In this document: positions 60,901-64,000 of the stretch, in pieces
Layout: each line of letters begins with the position of its first letter
How positions within the stretch are numbered: position 1 is the stretch's first letter
Assembly: GCA_964304625.1 (NCBI GenBank)
Contig: OZ199840.1
Location: 2,480,001-2,544,000 of the forward strand
Length of the DNA: 64,000 nt
Direction of reading: 5' to 3'
From: Kudoa neothunni
Lineage: Eukaryota > Cnidaria
Notes under the pieces: generated by a model
The model's database searches: none
What the model was told of the DNA's origin: nothing
What the model saw: the letters and a program-made list of their open reading frames with translations, nothing else
Program-made: the position numbers and the translations under genes

Positions 60901-62210
60901 TGGATTTTTTTTTCTTGCATATAGCGAGGTGATCCGGTAAATGTTGCCGGTAAATATGCAAAGTTGGCCATATTCTGTAGCATTGTCCTGATCATTTTGA
61001 ATAGCATCTTTTAAATGAGCATAGGAGTCAACCCAAAGTTTCGTCTGGTTGTTTCGGATATACAAAAGTCTCTCTGATTCCATCTTCGCAAACATGTCTA
61101 CGGCGTATTGCTGGAATAGTGACTTGAAGTGATGAAGCATATTGAAACTTTCATTCCTCATCACGAAATGATGAGCGTATAACGCTTTGCACGATACAGT
61201 AGTCAATACAGATCCATTGGATGCGACTGATTTTGGGATGCCAATTTGATAGCCATCCTCTCCGTTGACATGAATAAGAGGATCTGTAAAGTATCATAGG
61301 AGCGATGAGTCTCATATCTTCTGCAGTCAATGTTCCTAGTTCTTAGCACTATGTCTAGCTTTCCATGTTGAACATCTGTCATTATCACGGCCACTTCGTT
61401 ACAGACTGGAGCACTAAATCTTCTTCCATGTTCTCCAGTGGGTCGTTTATCAGCATCAATAACGATTTTTAAATCCAATGATGTTTGCATCTCCAAGGCA
61501 AACTTGAAACTTCTGACAGCTGTTTTGCTCATGAAGCATATTTTGAAGCGCTGGGAAAATTCTTAACCTGATCGGAGCCTGCTCGTAGTAATCATCAACA
61601 AAGTATAATTGTAGAAATTTGGGCTCATTGTTTTGAACCGGTAACAAAAAACCAAGTCGGTGGCTGATTTGACCATTCATTTTGAATGACGGATTATAAC
61701 CGGCCTCCACTACAATGTTGGCACCGAAGGAAGTCATCTGGAAAACGCCGTTAAATTTTCGGACATTGCTGAGAAATTTCTTCGAATCTGCGGTTTCACC
61801 AACAAGTAACACTTGAAGCAATGTTAATAGTGACGGCAATGTAGGTAGAGAAACCGTACTCTTCGAACGACGAAGACCAAAAGTTTCATTTTTCCATTTT
61901 TTGGCCATGCAGTGTTGACATAAATGGGTTATTCTTCCAATTATGAGGTTTCTGTCTTCTGAGTAGTTTAGTGATGCGTTATAATTCAACGCAGCTTTGT
62001 ACCATACTTGAGAACCAAATTGGGCAGCTACATTAAGCTGATTCGTAGGTGGTACTTGTATTTCTTGCATAATTGCATTTTCGTGTTCGATTTGACGTTG
62101 GTAGGATGACCGCGCTGCATCCATATCCAAACGGGTTCATCTATCCTCAGCTAGTTCATGTTGTTTGGCATGGGCACTTCTCGGTTGGTTCTCTCCTCAT
62201 TATCCTGTTG
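57990..62210 (-). mobile_element. Autonomous-type Helitron (Rep-Hel), broken and 3'-truncated
   Basis: One RepHel gene in order on minus. N-terminal: HELAEDR, stop, TRLDMDAARSSYQRQIEH (62.1 kb). Helitron-like N domain: FQMTSFGANI ... SHRLGFLLPVQ (61.6-61.75 kb), then EHGRRFSAPVCNEVAVIM. Rep: GSPRYMQEKKIQDAMYVR, FITFTCKPNW and the two-His motif GLPHAHILLWL (60.6-60.95 kb). PIF1 helicase: the Walker A region in shifted frames at 59.2 kb (APGGTGKT readable out of frame), ASSGITATLL, Walker B-type WDECTMVN, LSGDLRQTLPIIPKGT (58.8-58.95 kb) and the C-terminal SFAMSINK ... QLYVAISRVRSRRN. Ten or more shifts or stops. The 3' hairpin/CTAGT end is missing, and the 5' end was not located. Confidence 0.88.
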
Positions 62211-62480
62211 TCTGCTTGTCAGTCTTCTTCCTCCTCCAGATCTATTTCTGGTTATATATATATATTCAAATTATCACATATCCTATTATTCCGGTCAATA
62301 TTATCTAACCTACTATTATTGTTCAAGTTATACGTGTCAGTTAGGTCACCAGGTGTCATTTTCCAAATAAGCGTGTGTTGTCACGTTACTCAGGTTGATT
62401 ACAATAATACTGATTTTGTAAATATTTATGTGAGAAAAGCATAATTAATCTTTGTATGAATCCCGCTTAATCCGTTTGAT

Positions 62481-62600
62481 CTATATACATAGTAAAGTTT
62501 TTGTCTGTCAGTGCGTCAGTTTGCAGCAGGACGCATGTGTCACTGAGAAACTTTCCTTAATTATTGCTGTAAGTTTGTATTTGAATAGATAAAACCATTA
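62481..62600 (+). mobile_element. Helitron 5' terminus, opposite orientation
   Basis: After an A, TCTATATACATAGTAAAGTT and TTTGTCTGTCAGTGCG have the form of Helitron 5' ends (TC, TATATA-rich, TGTCTGTC). It faces right, away from the Helitron gene at 58-62 kb. No 3' end is seen before the window stops. Confidence 0.5.
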
Positions 62601-63845
62601 ATAAAAATCGATCATTTACTTAGAAGTATAAATATGGGCAATAACACAATCCGAAGTAATGAATTTTATGGTTGTCTTCACAAATAGCAGATTCAAAAGT
62701 ACCTGCATAATATTGATATTTGTTTACTTCTGATTGATAGTCAATTAAAATGAACTTCAACTCACTGTATAGAAAACGAGTCTCTTAATTGTGATATAGA
62801 ATCTTCTGAAAATCTTACTTATGCTTGTTCGGAGTACTTTTAAGACAAATAAAACTATTAACGTCACATTTACAAGAGTTATCGCATTTCCCTTAAAATT
62901 TAAAGCGTAAACAAGTTATTTGGTATGAGTTTTCCCTTTTCGAGTGTTATGGATATAGTTAAGAAAAATAGATTATGATCATTTTAAGTAAAAACTTTAC
63001 ATTATTAGAATTCCTGAGATCCTGCGAAGATTAAATTGTTTTTGTTATTACTCTATATTTAGTTTATGGTTCTACGCTAAATGTATTGAAACGATTACAA
63101 TATGTTGATGGTAAAGAAAAATTAAAGACCGCTGCTTTCTGGGTAGCTCCGAAATGGAAAAATTGCGCATAAAAAGGCGAATTAATAATAACAATAAATA
63201 TTTATATATACAAATTAATTTATAATTAAAATGTAAATTTTCGAGGATTTTTCCATTTTTGTCTGACGACGTAAAGATAACCTGCTCCACACAGATTTTT
63301 TGGGAGGAGACAAGCGATCCCATACGGATTTCCTCCTCTTGATGGGAAATCGATTCTTCAATCGATATCTCCTTCTTTTGGAATCATTATTCAAACATCG
63401 GTTACAACCCCATTGTTGAACCATATTGAATAGGATATATCGTTTAACCGACACGCAATAAAAGATTAAAATATTTGTTAACTAAACTACCGCCACCTGC
63501 CTATAAACATGAACAATAATCCTATATTGATTTAATGCGCTTTATTGAAGGATTTTTTCGTAGATTGATTTATTGTTTTCTTCATCTTTTATCGTTTATG
63601 TATTGGCGAGTATAAAGTTCTTTTGCACATGTATTATATGGGATAATGTTTCAAGTCCCTAATTCTCAATTATTTTCATCCCTTTAAGAAAAACACCAAA
63701 TGGCACAACATGAAAAATTAACTTCTGAAATTATTCGGTGTTTATGAATTAATAAACGGGACGGCCCAGTTTCACCGGAATCACGCATGTAAAATCATGA
63801 ACCAAGAAATTAGTGCTGATTTTACTATTACCAAGACGAAGAAAA
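62600..63845. other. Mostly non-coding; one unassigned minus-strand ORF
   Basis: Positions 63215-63454 on minus encode 79 residues rich in Arg/Lys with a repeated KSVWDRLS / KSVWSRLS motif. I cannot assign it. It could be an exon of an RNA-binding protein or part of a Helitron or other element. The rest is AT-rich. Confidence 0.3.
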
Positions 63846-63852
63846 ATAATGA

Positions 63853-64000
63853 CAGACTTATAATAAAGATTATAAAACAAAAGTTTGTCAGTATTGGAGG
63901 TGTCAAAAACGAGGATGTAAAGGTAGGCTAAGAACATTTCCGGCAGAACAGATAGAGAGGTTGGACACGTTAGGTTTCCATAATCACTTAGTATCCGAGG
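63853..64000 (+). pseudogene. FLYWCH-type zinc finger of a MULE-like element, cut by the window end
   Basis: The plus frame reads QYWRCQKRGCKGRLRTFPAE, later FHNHLVSE: a W-x-C-x5-C-xGR and HNH pattern typical of FLYWCH fingers at the N-terminus of Mutator-like (Phantom) transposases. Upstream in another frame are short pieces broken by stops. A host FLYWCH gene is possible, but the damaged upstream frame favours a transposon. Confidence 0.55.

Noticed and set aside
62073-62444. 123-codon plus-strand ORF
   Set aside because: Opposite strand of the Helitron N-terminal part; low-complexity Tyr/Ser run.

Overview
This is AT-rich nuclear DNA of a eukaryote, most likely an animal. It holds five recognisable host genes: HP1 (chromodomain plus chromoshadow), UQCC1, mitochondrial ribosomal protein bL9m, a DDX27/Drs1 helicase and serine hydroxymethyltransferase (SHMT). 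Four are cut by very short introns (mostly 41-80 nt) and one has a single exon. The species cannot be read from the sequence. Tiny introns, NRF1-like promoter sites and the transposon mix suit a small-intron metazoan; a parasitic lineage is possible but unproven.

Layout. 0.8-4.4 kb: spliced host genes I cannot name (one tail vaguely resembles dynactin p24), then a Tc1 transposase tail folded back on itself and a piggyBac N-terminal relic. 6.5-12 kb: three Merlin (ISXO2-like, IS1016-related) DNA transposons and fragments of another spliced gene. 13.5-17 kb: UQCC1 and HP1, both on minus. 17.6-18.2 kb: a pogo-like MITE containing a tRNA-like segment. 19.5-23 kb: MRPL9 (plus) and DDX27 (minus). 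23.5-32.2 kb: hAT ends, a deleted hAT-Buster/ZBED5-like element, a complete non-autonomous Helitron inside a TIR element of unknown superfamily, two fold-back MITEs and two piggyBac-type MITEs. 32.7-34.7 kb: SHMT, 12 exons. 35-40.7 kb: Tc1 and Tigger/pogo relics, a possible LTR-element edge and a small hAT. 41-50.1 kb: three Merlin copies, one split by an almost intact piggyBac and one with a 9-bp target duplication. 50.3-51.8 kb: an almost intact Tc1 element with an expanded TIR. 52-64 kb: SINE, two piggyBac relics around a Tc1 relic, a broken Helitron cut by a hAT MITE, another Helitron 5' end and a MULE FLYWCH fragment at the edge.

The host genes form no operon. Three or four of them (UQCC1, MRPL9, DDX27, more weakly SHMT) share a TGCGCAYGC motif just upstream of the start codon, the core of the NRF1 site that drives mitochondrial and growth genes in animals. 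I found no clearly new molecular system. The most unusual items are the Merlin load, the multiplied repeat in one Tc1 TIR, the inverted duplication of a transposase tail, and the one-base homopolymer break in an otherwise clean DDX27.
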